64,000 nt of DNA, from the NCBI RefSeq assembly GCF_004118855.1, contig NZ_PDKF01000008.1, forward strand, positions 1 through 64,000. Direction: 5' to 3'. The stretch is from Arcobacter sp. CECT 8983 (GTDB lineage: Bacteria > Campylobacterota > Campylobacteria > Campylobacterales > Arcobacteraceae). The translations under genes were made by a program, and so were the position numbers. The notes beneath the pieces are model-generated. The model was not told where the DNA came from and searched no databases. It saw only the letters and a program-made list of their open reading frames with translations. Below are positions 17,132-25,372 of the stretch, piece by piece; the stretch's first letter is position 1, and each line of letters starts with the position of its first letter.

Positions 17132-17308
17132 ATGTCAAATTTAATTTTAAGAAAAGAGATAAGAAGTGTCATTAGAAACTCAGGACAAGTAGCAAATTCT
17201 AAAATGCTTTGTTCAATTGTAAAACTAATGAATATGCGATATAAAAACTTAGATAAAAAAAGAGTTGTATCATTAACAAATGAATTACTTTTTGAGTCAA
17301 GAATATAG
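17132..17308 (+). CDS. 58-residue protein of unknown function in Fur-boxed operon
   Basis: ATG at 17132, behind an AAAGGGAAAAA ribosome site, opens 58 codons ending in TAG at 17306-17308, directly abutting the ATG of the next gene. The product is basic (MSNLILRKEIRSVIRNSGQ at the start) with one cysteine, soluble and probably helical. The tight junctions at both sides and a good ribosome site argue that it is a real gene. It resembles no family I know. Confidence 0.65.
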   Translation: MSNLILRKEIRSVIRNSGQVANSKMLCSIVKLMNMRYKNLDKKRVVSLTNELLFESRI

Positions 17309-18064
17309 ATGAAAAATTTTGGCTTTAATAGTAAACATGAATATCTTCCTTCTTTTGATAAATTTCAAAGTAGTGTAAATCAAAGATTAATGTTTTTAAA
17401 ACTTTTTAATCAACAAGTAAACTGTTCTTTGAAGTTTTCAAAAAAGGAGATGTTTTTATGTAAAAACAACTCTTTATTTGAGATTTTTATTAACAAAATA
17501 TTTACTAACTTACAATGTAGTTCTAATTATTCTTCTAATGTTAATATTGATATAAAAAAAACGATATTAATAAATAAGTTCTTAAAAAAAGTTAGATTAA
17601 GAACAGAAACAATCCCTATAAAATACTCTATATTTACAAAAAATATTAATAATTTAAAGAAATCAACTGCTTTAATAAAACTACTTTTAGAAAACGATTT
17701 TTCATTTTTTTTAGATGGAAATAATAGTTTTAAGAAGTTTGTTTCTAATAAAATTGTTAGTTCTTCTCATAATAGAGAAGTAACTGTTAGTGATGACTGC
17801 ATTGATATAATCTCACATGAACAACTATTCCAGACTAAAATATTCACTTTTTGGGAATTTATAAATAGTAAAAAACTAGATATTGATAAACATATAAATA
17901 AAGCAGTTAAATGTATTAAAGAAAGTAATTTTAAACAAGTTTATTTAGTTTATCCCAAAAATGATGATTTTTGTAAACATGTAAGTGTTAGATGTAATGA
18001 TATAAAAAGCACTGAGTATAACATTAAATTAGTTCCATACTCAATGCGTTCAACTTTAAGATAA
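17309..18064 (+). CDS. 251-residue protein of unknown function in Fur-boxed operon
   Basis: The start codon follows the previous stop with no gap. The product is 251 residues, Lys/Asn/Ser-rich, without signal peptide or clear membrane segment, with six cysteines spread over its length (CSLKF, LCKNN, LQCSS, DDCID, KCIKE, and CKHVSVRC near the end). The second half has a DxSF-like strand and helix pattern but no motif I can name. Flavodoxin starts 15 bases later. Function unknown; low-iron expression is inferred from the operon. Confidence 0.72.
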   Translation: MKNFGFNSKHEYLPSFDKFQSSVNQRLMFLKLFNQQVNCSLKFSKKEMFLCKNNSLFEIFINKIFTNLQCSSNYSSNVNIDIKKTILINKFLKKVRLRTETIPIKYSIFTKNINNLKKSTALIKLLLENDFSFFLDGNNSFKKFVSNKIVSSSHNREVTVSDDCIDIISHEQLFQTKIFTFWEFINSKKLDIDKHINKAVKCIKESNFKQVYLVYPKNDDFCKHVSVRCNDIKSTEYNIKLVPYSMRSTLR

Positions 18065-18079
18065 TTTAGGAGGAAAAAT

Positions 18080-18571
18080 ATGAAAGCAATATTTTATGCA
18101 ACAAGTACAGGAAATACAGAAGAGGTTGCAAATAAAATTCATGAAAAATTAGATGGGTTTGAATTAATAGATATTTCAAGTGATGGCGTTGATAAAATCA
18201 ATGATTGTGAATCAGTTATTTTAGGTGTTTCTACTTGGGGTGAGGGTGAATTACAAGATGATTGGGAAGATTGTTTTGATGATATACAAGAAATAGATTT
18301 TAAAGATAAAAAAGTTGCACTTTTTGGCTTAGGAGATCAAGACAGTTATGGTCATGAGTTTGTAGATGCTTTGGGAATTATGTATGAAACATTAGTTGAA
18401 AAAAATGTACAAATCGTAGGTGAAACTTCAACTGATGGGTATGATTATGAATATTCTAAAGCTGAGGTAAATGGGAAGTTTGTAGGATTAGTAATTGATG
18501 AAGATAATCAAGAAGATTTAACAGATGAAAGAGTAGAAAATTGGTGTAAGCAAATAAAAGATTTAATATAG
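18080..18571 (+). CDS. fldA: long-chain flavodoxin
   Basis: The 163-residue protein has the FMN phosphate loop TSTGNTEEVA (near residues 8-17), the STWGEGELQDDW loop and GLGDQDSYGHEFVDALG, with the extra loop of long-chain flavodoxins. It carries one or two electrons at low potential and replaces iron-sulfur ferredoxin when iron is scarce. It is preceded by an AGGAGG site and closes the Fur-boxed operon, which makes iron-responsive expression likely. Confidence 0.93.
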   Translation: MKAIFYATSTGNTEEVANKIHEKLDGFELIDISSDGVDKINDCESVILGVSTWGEGELQDDWEDCFDDIQEIDFKDKKVALFGLGDQDSYGHEFVDALGIMYETLVEKNVQIVGETSTDGYDYEYSKAEVNGKFVGLVIDEDNQEDLTDERVENWCKQIKDLI

Positions 18572-18574
18572 TAT

Positions 18575-18589
18575 TGATAATTATTCTTA
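18575..18589. promoter_or_regulatory. possible weak Fur half-site upstream of the porin gene
   Basis: TGATAATTATTCTTA matches the left seven bases of the 7-1-7 Fur form perfectly but the right half only partly (ATTCTTA for ATTATCA). It lies between flavodoxin and the porin gene, about 80 bases before the latter. Confidence 0.3.
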
Positions 18590-18668
18590 AAATCAAGAAA
18601 TATTAAGTTTTTTTTTATTACAATTCAAAACTAATTCAAGCTGGTTGAATTACACACAAGGAGATTTA

Positions 18669-19784
18669 ATGAAAAAAATAAGTTTAATTGCTGCATCTTT
18701 ACTATTATCAACTAATTTAGTTGCTAATAGCTTTGATGAAGCTTTCAAAGCAGGTTCTGTAAGCGGTGACATTACACTATATGGTGAAAAGCAAGATAAT
18801 AGTGGTGGAAATAAAGACTCAGGTTTTTCTATGGGGTCTATTGGACTTTCATATGAAACTGGTGAGCTAAATGGTTTTAAAGCAGCAGTAGGTTTTAGAG
18901 GAAATCACGATTTTTCTGAAGTAGAAGAAGATGATTATTCTGATGGAAGTGAAAAAGAAGCAATTCTTCATACTGCTAATATCTCGTATGCTAATAAATA
19001 TTTAGGATTAACTCTTGGTAGACAAGAGATTGATTTAGAATGGTTAGGAGACTACCATGAATCAGCGGTTCTTGGCATTACTGCAATTCCTAATACAACT
19101 GTTGTACTTGGATATACAAATAGAATAGCAGTTGCAGATGCAGATGCACCTTTAGAAGATTTTGATGATTTTGGTGAAACAAGTGAAGGTAAAAAGATTG
19201 ATTATGCTGCTGTAATAGATGCAAAATATGAAGGTGTAAAAGGTTTAGTTGTTAATCCTTATTTTTATGATGCAGACAATTTAGCTAACTGGTTTGGTTT
19301 AAAAGTTGATTATGATACTGATATGTTTGGTGTAACTGTGCATGGGGCAAGTTCAAATGAAGATGTTTCAGGAACAAAAGATGGAGATATCGCTCATATT
19401 GAAGGTAGATTAAATATTGCAGGATTTGGTTTTAATCTTGGATATATAACTACTGATAATAATGGTGGAGTAGGTTCAATGGCTACTTTAGGTGAGAATA
19501 TTAATCCTTTTGATGCCTTAAGAGGTGGTGATGGTGAAAAGGTTTATGAAACAGATACCGAAACTACTTATTTAAATGTAAACTATGAAATATCTGGTGT
19601 TGAACTAGGAGCTATGTATGGTGAAATGGAATATGGAAGTGACAAAGATAAAGAGTTTGATTTTACTGTAGATTACGGAATCACTGATAACTTATCTATT
19701 GGTGCACTTTATGTAAATCTTGACGCCCAAGATAGTGATGATGATTATGATAAATTAACTTTAACAGTTGAGTATTCATTTTAA
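18669..19784 (+). CDS. outer-membrane porin-like beta-barrel protein
   Basis: I start at 18669 because AAGGAGATTTA precedes it and a signal peptide follows (MKKISLIAASLLLSTNLVANS); an in-frame ATG eight codons earlier lacks these. The 371-residue product is acidic, Gly/Tyr-rich with alternating strands, and ends in EYSF, the aromatic last residue of outer-membrane barrels. It resembles the OprD-like or major outer-membrane porins of Campylobacterota. Substrate unknown. Position after the iron operon suggests, but does not show, iron-linked expression. Confidence 0.82.
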   Translation: MKKISLIAASLLLSTNLVANSFDEAFKAGSVSGDITLYGEKQDNSGGNKDSGFSMGSIGLSYETGELNGFKAAVGFRGNHDFSEVEEDDYSDGSEKEAILHTANISYANKYLGLTLGRQEIDLEWLGDYHESAVLGITAIPNTTVVLGYTNRIAVADADAPLEDFDDFGETSEGKKIDYAAVIDAKYEGVKGLVVNPYFYDADNLANWFGLKVDYDTDMFGVTVHGASSNEDVSGTKDGDIAHIEGRLNIAGFGFNLGYITTDNNGGVGSMATLGENINPFDALRGGDGEKVYETDTETTYLNVNYEISGVELGAMYGEMEYGSDKDKEFDFTVDYGITDNLSIGALYVNLDAQDSDDDYDKLTLTVEYSF

Positions 19785-19802
19785 TAAAACTTATTAAAAA
19801 AT

Positions 19803-19831
19803 AAGGAAGAGACTTTTTTAAGTTCTTCCTT
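19803..19831. terminator. hairpin between convergent porin and desuccinylase-like genes
   Basis: AAGGAAGA (19803-19810) pairs with TCTTCCTT at about 19824-19831, with an additional ACT/AGT pairing inside and one bulge. It lies between converging genes. No clear T run follows, so it may be a weak terminator. Confidence 0.45.
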
Positions 19832-19838
19832 ATAAACT

Positions 19839-20879
19839 TTATATAATCTCTTCTTTATCTAATTCAGAAAATTCATTATTAATTATGGCATCTTCATGGA
19901 AATATTCAATCTTATTTTCTGCTGTTTCTAAATTCTTAAATTTTGCAATATGAAAAATAGCATCACCTTCTTGGATTAAAGGAATTTCAGATTTACCAAT
20001 AATTATTCCATCAAAACTTGCTCTTATTTCATAACTCATGTCATCTAAAGGTTCATCAACATAGGCTATAACTTCATCTTCTTTAACTGTTTCTCCTAAG
20101 CCTTTAATAGTTCTTATAATTCCACTTTCAGTTGATCTAATCCATTGACTTGTTTTTGCAATAATAGGAAGAGAAAATTTTTTTCTTTTAGTTGTTTTAG
20201 GAATCATTTGTGTCTCTCTTAAGACATTTATTATTCCTTTTACTCCTATTCTAATTGATTTCTCATCAAATCTTAAAGCTTCTCCTGCTTCATAAAGTAA
20301 AACAGGAATTCCTCTATTTTGGGCTTCTTCTCTTAATGAACCATGTCTTAATTCAGAGTGTAAAACAACTGGTGCTTCAAAAGCTTTTGCAAGATTGTAG
20401 GTAAAAGGATTATTTAAATCTGTACGAACTTGAGGTAGATTTGATTTATGAATAGAAGCAGTATGTAAATCTATTCCAAAATCACATTTTGTAACAATTT
20501 CATCAAAAAATATTTTTGCAATTCTACTAGCAAGTGAGCCTTTTTTTGAGCCAGGAAAAGATCTATTTAAATCTCTTCTATCTGGCATATATCTTGATAA
20601 AGTTGTTACTCCATATGTATTTACAATAGGAATTAAAATCAAAGTTCCTTTTAGTTTTTTAAGAATAGTAAGCTTTCTTAATCTTCTAATAATTTCAATA
20701 CCATTTAATTCATCCCCGTGAACAGCTGCACTAACAAAAATAGTTGGACCATCTCTTCTTCCTCTTATGATTCTAATAGGTAATCTCATAGGAGAGTGAT
20801 AAAGTTTTGGAAGCTTTAAATCTAAAGTAATATTTGAATTTGCTTCTATTTCAGTATCAGCTATTATTAGCTTTTTCAT
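19839..20879 (-). CDS. succinylglutamate desuccinylase/aspartoacylase-family zinc hydrolase
   Basis: The 346-residue protein shows the zinc site of the AstE/ASPA (M14-like) family: H54 and E57 in AAVHGDELNGIEI and H139 in GIDLHTAS, with RDLNRSFPG as the conserved arginine stretch. A lipoyl-like beta domain follows near 240-310 (GETVKEDEVIAYVDEP). Such enzymes cleave N-acyl or peptide bonds of acidic residues. It is the last gene of a three-gene set with RimK and a retropepsin-like protein, so its target may be glutamate tails or amide links made by RimK. Confidence 0.85.
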   Translation of the reverse strand: MKKLIIADTEIEANSNITLDLKLPKLYHSPMRLPIRIIRGRRDGPTIFVSAAVHGDELNGIEIIRRLRKLTILKKLKGTLILIPIVNTYGVTTLSRYMPDRRDLNRSFPGSKKGSLASRIAKIFFDEIVTKCDFGIDLHTASIHKSNLPQVRTDLNNPFTYNLAKAFEAPVVLHSELRHGSLREEAQNRGIPVLLYEAGEALRFDEKSIRIGVKGIINVLRETQMIPKTTKRKKFSLPIIAKTSQWIRSTESGIIRTIKGLGETVKEDEVIAYVDEPLDDMSYEIRASFDGIIIGKSEIPLIQEGDAIFHIAKFKNLETAENKIEYFHEDAIINNEFSELDKEEII

Positions 20880-20881
20880 AA

Positions 20882-21805
20882 TTATGCCCCAATATTATCT
20901 CTTTTGATTCTTCTTTTTTTGCCTCCTGGGTTAGGTACATTCTTTTCAATATAATCCATAATCTTTCCAGCAATATCAATTTGAGTTGATTTTTCTATTC
21001 CTTCTAAACCTGGACTTGAATTAACTTCCATTACAAGAGGACCACGACTTGAAGGAATCATATCTACTCCACAAACTCCTAAGCCCATAGCTTTTGCAGC
21101 TGCTAAGGCAGTTGATTTTTCTTTTCTATTTAATTTATAAGATGTAGCACTTCCACCTTGGTGTAAGTTTGATCTAAAATCTCCTTCTGCACCTTGTCTT
21201 TTCATTGCTCCAACAACTTCACCACCTACAACTAAAGCTCTTATATCAGCTCCTCCTGCTTCTTCTATAAACTCTTGAACAAGTAAGTTTACATCCATCC
21301 CATAAAAGGCATCTAAAACAGATTTTGCAGCTTTTTCACTATCTAGTAGTACTACTCCAACACCTTGAGTTCCTTCTAAAATTTTAAGAACCAATGGTGC
21401 TCCACCACTTAGGGCAATAACGTCCTTTGCACTCGATTTGTTTGAGGCAAAAACGGTTCTTGGCATATCAACACCATTCTTTGATAAAACTTGTAAACTT
21501 CTTAGTTTGTCTCTACTTCTTGCAATAGCTAAATTTCCAGAAGTACTAAAAACATCCATCATTTCAAAATGTCTTACCATTGCAGTTCCATAAAATGTTC
21601 TACTTGCGCCAATTCTTGGAATAATTGCATCTGGAACAGGTAATTTTTTTCCTAAATAATTTATTAAAAGTTCACCTTTAATAATTTCAATTGTGCACCT
21701 TAAATAATCAATTACTTTTATTTCCCAGCCTTTTTTTTCTCCTGCTTCAACTAATCTTCTAGTAGAATATAGCTTTGAATTTCTTGATAAAATATATACT
21801 CTCAT
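20882..21805 (-). CDS. rimK: RimK-family ATP-grasp ligase
   Basis: This 307-residue ATP-grasp enzyme begins with a RimK N-terminal domain and carries [42 protein letters not shown] and the Mg-binding [25 protein letters not shown]. coli RimK adds glutamates to the C-terminus of ribosomal protein S6 and makes poly-glutamate; related ligases modify other substrates. The GADIRA and EVNSSPG stretches match RimK. Here it lies between a retropepsin-like gene (upstream) and an AstE-like gene (3 bases downstream). Confidence 0.9.
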   Translation of the reverse strand: MRVYILSRNSKLYSTRRLVEAGEKKGWEIKVIDYLRCTIEIIKGELLINYLGKKLPVPDAIIPRIGASRTFYGTAMVRHFEMMDVFSTSGNLAIARSRDKLRSLQVLSKNGVDMPRTVFASNKSSAKDVIALSGGAPLVLKILEGTQGVGVVLLDSEKAAKSVLDAFYGMDVNLLVQEFIEEAGGADIRALVVGGEVVGAMKRQGAEGDFRSNLHQGGSATSYKLNRKEKSTALAAAKAMGLGVCGVDMIPSSRGPLVMEVNSSPGLEGIEKSTQIDIAGKIMDYIEKNVPNPGGKKRRIKRDNIGA

Positions 21806-21816
21806 TTTGCCCTCTC

Positions 21817-22224
21817 TTATAATTTAGATAAATACTCTTTTGATACATCAACTAAGAACCTCTTACTTAAGAACTTTCTTCCTATTAGCATAGGTAGTTT
21901 CATATCTGCTCTATTTGTAAGAGTAATTACACTCTTATACTTTTTGCCCATAAATTCTACATTAACCTTGATAGAAGCTCTTTCTTGAAGTTGACCATTA
22001 GAACTTCTTACTTTTTTTAATTTAAAAAGTGGCATTTTCATTCTCTTCCCATGATAAGAAGGGTGTACTTCATCAAGTAGTGTAAAATATACTAAATTAT
22101 CTTTTATCTCTATATCATCACAGTGTAATGCATTTGAGTCTGCACCTGTGTCAACTTTTGCATCTAAGTCATAAAGTTCTAAATCAATTATTGATATAAG
22201 TTCTTTTTTACCCACAATTTTCAT
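21817..22224 (-). CDS. RimK-associated retropepsin-like aspartic protease (formerly annotated ATP-dependent zinc protease)
   Basis: The 135-residue protein carries the aspartic protease motif DTGA (D25-A28) in [14 protein letters not shown] and the later MLIGRKFL segment typical of retropepsin folds; such enzymes act as dimers. The family was once named RimK-associated ATP-dependent zinc protease, but the visible motif argues for aspartic catalysis. It is the first gene of the trio with RimK and the AstE-like hydrolase, a grouping known from comparative genomics of peptide-ligase systems. It could process the protein that RimK modifies. Confidence 0.85.
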   Translation of the reverse strand: MKIVGKKELISIIDLELYDLDAKVDTGADSNALHCDDIEIKDNLVYFTLLDEVHPSYHGKRMKMPLFKLKKVRSSNGQLQERASIKVNVEFMGKKYKSVITLTNRADMKLPMLIGRKFLSKRFLVDVSKEYLSKL

Positions 22225-22312
22225 ATGTAAATACTCGCATATTAAGATGTAAATTAATTAAAATTATTACTCTATGCTATCATAAAATTATTAAAATATA
22301 AGTGTTTGAGTT

Positions 22313-22339
22313 TAGAAGAGGGAGTTTATTCCTCTTCTA
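22313..22339 (-). terminator. hairpin at the end of the imelysin/diheme operon
   Basis: TAGAAGAGG (22313-22321) and CCTCTTCTA (22331-22339) pair perfectly around a 9-base loop that contains the stop codon of the last gene. There is no strong T run after it on the minus strand. Confidence 0.5.
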
Positions 22340-23483
22340 GTAGGTGTTCGTATCTTTTGTCAGTTAAAAGTTTCATAAATGCAACTAAGGCATCTATTTT
22401 TCTATCATTTTGTTTTTTTGCTTTTAAATCCTCTAAGGAAATAGTCTCTTCTACTTCAGGTTCTGCCCAAGGTTTTCCTGTTTCTGGATTTATTGTTCTT
22501 TCTTTATTATTATATTTATCATAAAATTCAACTACAGTTCTTAAATCTTTAAATACACCATTGTGCATATATGGAGCAGTAACTGCTACATTTCTTAAAG
22601 TAGGAACTTTGTGTTTACCTAAATGTTTTTTATCAGTAACTTTTGGATTTGCTAATAAGCCTTTATCAATATCTTTTACACCATTTTTAGCTCTTAATTC
22701 ATGATTAATAGGTGTTCCTATATTGTGATACTCATAGTTTGTAAATGTTTCACCCTCTGAATCTTCTGGTTTATTTAAGTGGCAGTTGGCACAAGAGTTA
22801 TTTGCATTTGAGAAAAATAGTGATCTTCCTAAATCCTCTAATGGAGTTAAATCATATTCCCCTCTTAAAAATCTATCATATTTTGAATCAAAAGGTGCAA
22901 ATTCTTTTGTTTGTTCAAATTTTTCAATTGAATCAGTCATTGCAGTATAAGCTTTTTCATTTGATAAGAAAATATCTTCCCCATAAATTGTCTTAAATGT
23001 TTCTAAATAATAAGGGTTCTCTTTAAGTCTATCTACAACAGCTTTTTTAGATGGCATTCCCATTTCAATTGGATTTGTAGGAGGACCTCCTGCTTGTCCT
23101 GCTAAAGTATCTTCTCTTCCATCCCAGAATTGACCACCAATATATTGCTTGCTTTCTTTATCATAATGAAACTTTGGGCTAAACATTGCATATGCTGCAC
23201 TTGGTGCTTGTCTATCGCCTAGAGATTTGTTGTTGTCCCCAAGAGATGCCATGGCTTTTATTCCATTGTCTCTATCATCGGTAAAACCTCTATTAGGATT
23301 GTGACAAGTAGCACAAGCTTGTGTTCTATTTTTAGATAAGTTTTTATCAAAGAATAAGACTTTTCCTAATTGTTCTTTTTGTTTTATTTTTTGTTCTAAC
23401 TCTTCTTTTGATAAAGTAGAGTTTGTACAACCAGCAACAAGTAAAGCAGTCGTTGCTAGGGCAACTAGATTTAAATATTTCAT
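22326..23483 (-). CDS. diheme cytochrome c peroxidase/MauG-family lipoprotein
   Basis: The 385-residue protein has a lipoprotein signal (LLVAGC, Cys19) and two heme c sites, CATCH near residue 57 and CANCH near 232, in the order expected for the CCP/MauG family, plus APYMHNGVFKDLRTVVEFY near the C-terminus. The family reduces hydrogen peroxide or oxidises protein-bound substrates in the periplasm. It is the fifth gene of a Fur-boxed operon with two imelysins, a DUF1111 diheme protein and a membrane hydroxylase, and overlaps the hydroxylase gene by one base. Confidence 0.88.
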   Translation of the reverse strand: MKYLNLVALATTALLVAGCTNSTLSKEELEQKIKQKEQLGKVLFFDKNLSKNRTQACATCHNPNRGFTDDRDNGIKAMASLGDNNKSLGDRQAPSAAYAMFSPKFHYDKESKQYIGGQFWDGREDTLAGQAGGPPTNPIEMGMPSKKAVVDRLKENPYYLETFKTIYGEDIFLSNEKAYTAMTDSIEKFEQTKEFAPFDSKYDRFLRGEYDLTPLEDLGRSLFFSNANNSCANCHLNKPEDSEGETFTNYEYHNIGTPINHELRAKNGVKDIDKGLLANPKVTDKKHLGKHKVPTLRNVAVTAPYMHNGVFKDLRTVVEFYDKYNNKERTINPETGKPWAEPEVEETISLEDLKAKKQNDRKIDALVAFMKLLTDKRYEHLLEEE

Positions 23484-24385
23484 TAACTTCTCCTTCTTAA
23501 AATATTTATAAATGGTAATAGTAATAAGTTTTTTATTGAGTTATACTCTTTCATTTGCTCTTTTCTAAGTCCAAATTTTAAAACTTTAACTTCCTGTGAA
23601 AGTTTTAATGTTCCAAAAACTCTATCCCAAACACTCAAATATCCACCATAATTTTTATCAAAAAAGTTTTTACTATGATGTATTTGATGTTGTTTTGGTG
23701 AAATAAGCCATTTTTCTAAAAAAGTAAAATATCCAAGAGGAATATGTGAATGTCTTAAGTTTGAACCTAAAAAAGAAAAAAGAAATACAAAAGCATTAGC
23801 CCCAATTATTTCTACAGTTCCAATTTTTGAACCAAAAAAATACAGAAATACTCCAGTTGTAAGTCCTATACTAAAAGAGTATCGAAAACCAAAAAGAATA
23901 TTCTCTATTGGGTGAACTCTATAAAAAGTTAGAGGATTTAAAACTTTTGCACTATGATGTATCTTATGAAACTCCCATAAAAAAGGAATAGTATGAAGAA
24001 ATCTATGAAGCCAATATCTTGTAAAGTCACTTATAATAAAAAGTGTAATAGTGTACATAATAATTACTACTTCATAAGAAAGAGTATTTATATGATTAAA
24101 TCCAAACTCTAAATAAAGAAGTTTTCTTATATATAATGCAACACTATTTGCGCTAATTACTATTGGAAAAATTATTGCAACTTTAATAATATATGAAAGA
24201 ATAAAATAGTAATAATCAAGCTTAGCACTTGGGTGTAGCCATAAAGCTTTAGATATATTAGTTCTTATATATTTTTTATTAAAGTATAAATAAATCATTG
24301 CAATAGCAATTGAAGAGATAATATAAACCCAGAAAGTTCTCTTATCTGGGTTTATTAAATACTCAAAGAGTAAAAGGTCATTCAC
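23483..24385 (-). CDS. sterol desaturase/fatty acid hydroxylase-family diiron membrane protein
   Basis: This 300-residue membrane protein has the histidine boxes of the family: HRFLH, HKIHH and HQIHH, with several membrane segments. These ligate a diiron centre that hydroxylates or desaturates lipids using oxygen. It is embedded in an iron-regulated operon: two bases after an imelysin gene and overlapping the diheme peroxidase gene. Its lipid substrate is unknown. A link with the peroxidase as electron partner is possible, not shown. Confidence 0.85.
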   Translation of the reverse strand: MNDLLLFEYLINPDKRTFWVYIISSIAIAMIYLYFNKKYIRTNISKALWLHPSAKLDYYYFILSYIIKVAIIFPIVISANSVALYIRKLLYLEFGFNHINTLSYEVVIIMYTITLFIISDFTRYWLHRFLHTIPFLWEFHKIHHSAKVLNPLTFYRVHPIENILFGFRYSFSIGLTTGVFLYFFGSKIGTVEIIGANAFVFLFSFLGSNLRHSHIPLGYFTFLEKWLISPKQHQIHHSKNFFDKNYGGYLSVWDRVFGTLKLSQEVKVLKFGLRKEQMKEYNSIKNLLLLPFINILRRRS

Positions 24386-24387
24386 TT

Positions 24388-25371
24388 TTAGTCACCATCT
24401 GCATCAATTATTTTTGCATTTATTGAAAGTTCTTCAATTAAGTCTAAAAAAAGAACAACATGAATTGTATTTGTTACTTCATAAAGCTCTTTTGCATCTT
24501 TAAAATCATCATCTTTAATCTTATCATTTAATGAGATTGCTTTTGTAATAGAGTCTCTTAAAACATCAACTTGTTTATTATGAGTTAAATCTTTAAGATA
24601 ATCTCCATAGTCATAATAATTTTCGCTGTTAAAAATATTTTTATATGTATTTAAAATAGCAGCAATAGCTAAAGAAGAGTTCTTACTAATAAAATATTCA
24701 CCTCTTTTATTATCAAAGTTGTCTTTATATTTTTTGCTAGTACCTAAAATATCTCCAACTCTCCACTCTTTTAGTTTATATGTATTTTGAATTAATCTAT
24801 TGATTAAAATTCCATTTGCTTTTTTTAAATCACTTAGAAAAGTTTTATGTAAGGCTTTATACTCATTATTGATATCTTCAAGGTAAGACTTAATTCTTTT
24901 TACAATAGTAAGAGTTAGTTCATTTACTCTTTTATTTTTAATATCTTTTTTATATAAAACATACTCTAATGCATTTATTGATTTAAGTGAGTTTTTAAAT
25001 AGAGCAATTCTTGGTTCATCGTTACTTTTTATAGCTCGGTCTAATTGTATTTTTATATCTTCATTTCCATGATGATAAATATCAATTAATCTTGGAGTAT
25101 CAATATAATCTTCATTTAAATCACCTAAAATGTAAACTGATTGAACACTTTTCCATGATGTAACAAGGTTTTTAAACTCTTTTTTTGCATTTTCTATATT
25201 TTTATTAGTAATCTCTTTTTCTAAAGCTTTAATATCTTCTAAAACTTTTTGTGAATCTTTTAATATCACTTGTTCATAGATATTGTTTAATGCTTTTTTA
25301 TTTTTGTCAACCGCTGCATTTGAGATAGTAACTAAACAAAGTATTGTTAGAACTATTTTTAATATTTTCAT
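24388..25371 (-). CDS. imelysin-family periplasmic protein (second copy, GxHxxE motif lost)
   Basis: The 327-residue product has a signal peptide (MKILKIVLTILCLVTISNA) and the all-helical imelysin layout with SWKSVQSVYILGDLNEDYIDTPRLIDIYHHG. The family's GxHxxE motif is replaced by INALEY near residue 134, so the histidine ligand is absent. Family members (EfeO M75, ICMP, IrpA) take part in periplasmic iron uptake. It lies one base from the DUF1111 gene. It may have become a partner subunit of the complete imelysin encoded two genes upstream. Confidence 0.82.
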   Translation of the reverse strand: MKILKIVLTILCLVTISNAAVDKNKKALNNIYEQVILKDSQKVLEDIKALEKEITNKNIENAKKEFKNLVTSWKSVQSVYILGDLNEDYIDTPRLIDIYHHGNEDIKIQLDRAIKSNDEPRIALFKNSLKSINALEYVLYKKDIKNKRVNELTLTIVKRIKSYLEDINNEYKALHKTFLSDLKKANGILINRLIQNTYKLKEWRVGDILGTSKKYKDNFDNKRGEYFISKNSSLAIAAILNTYKNIFNSENYYDYGDYLKDLTHNKQVDVLRDSITKAISLNDKIKDDDFKDAKELYEVTNTIHVVLFLDLIEELSINAKIIDADGD

Positions 25372-25372
25372 T

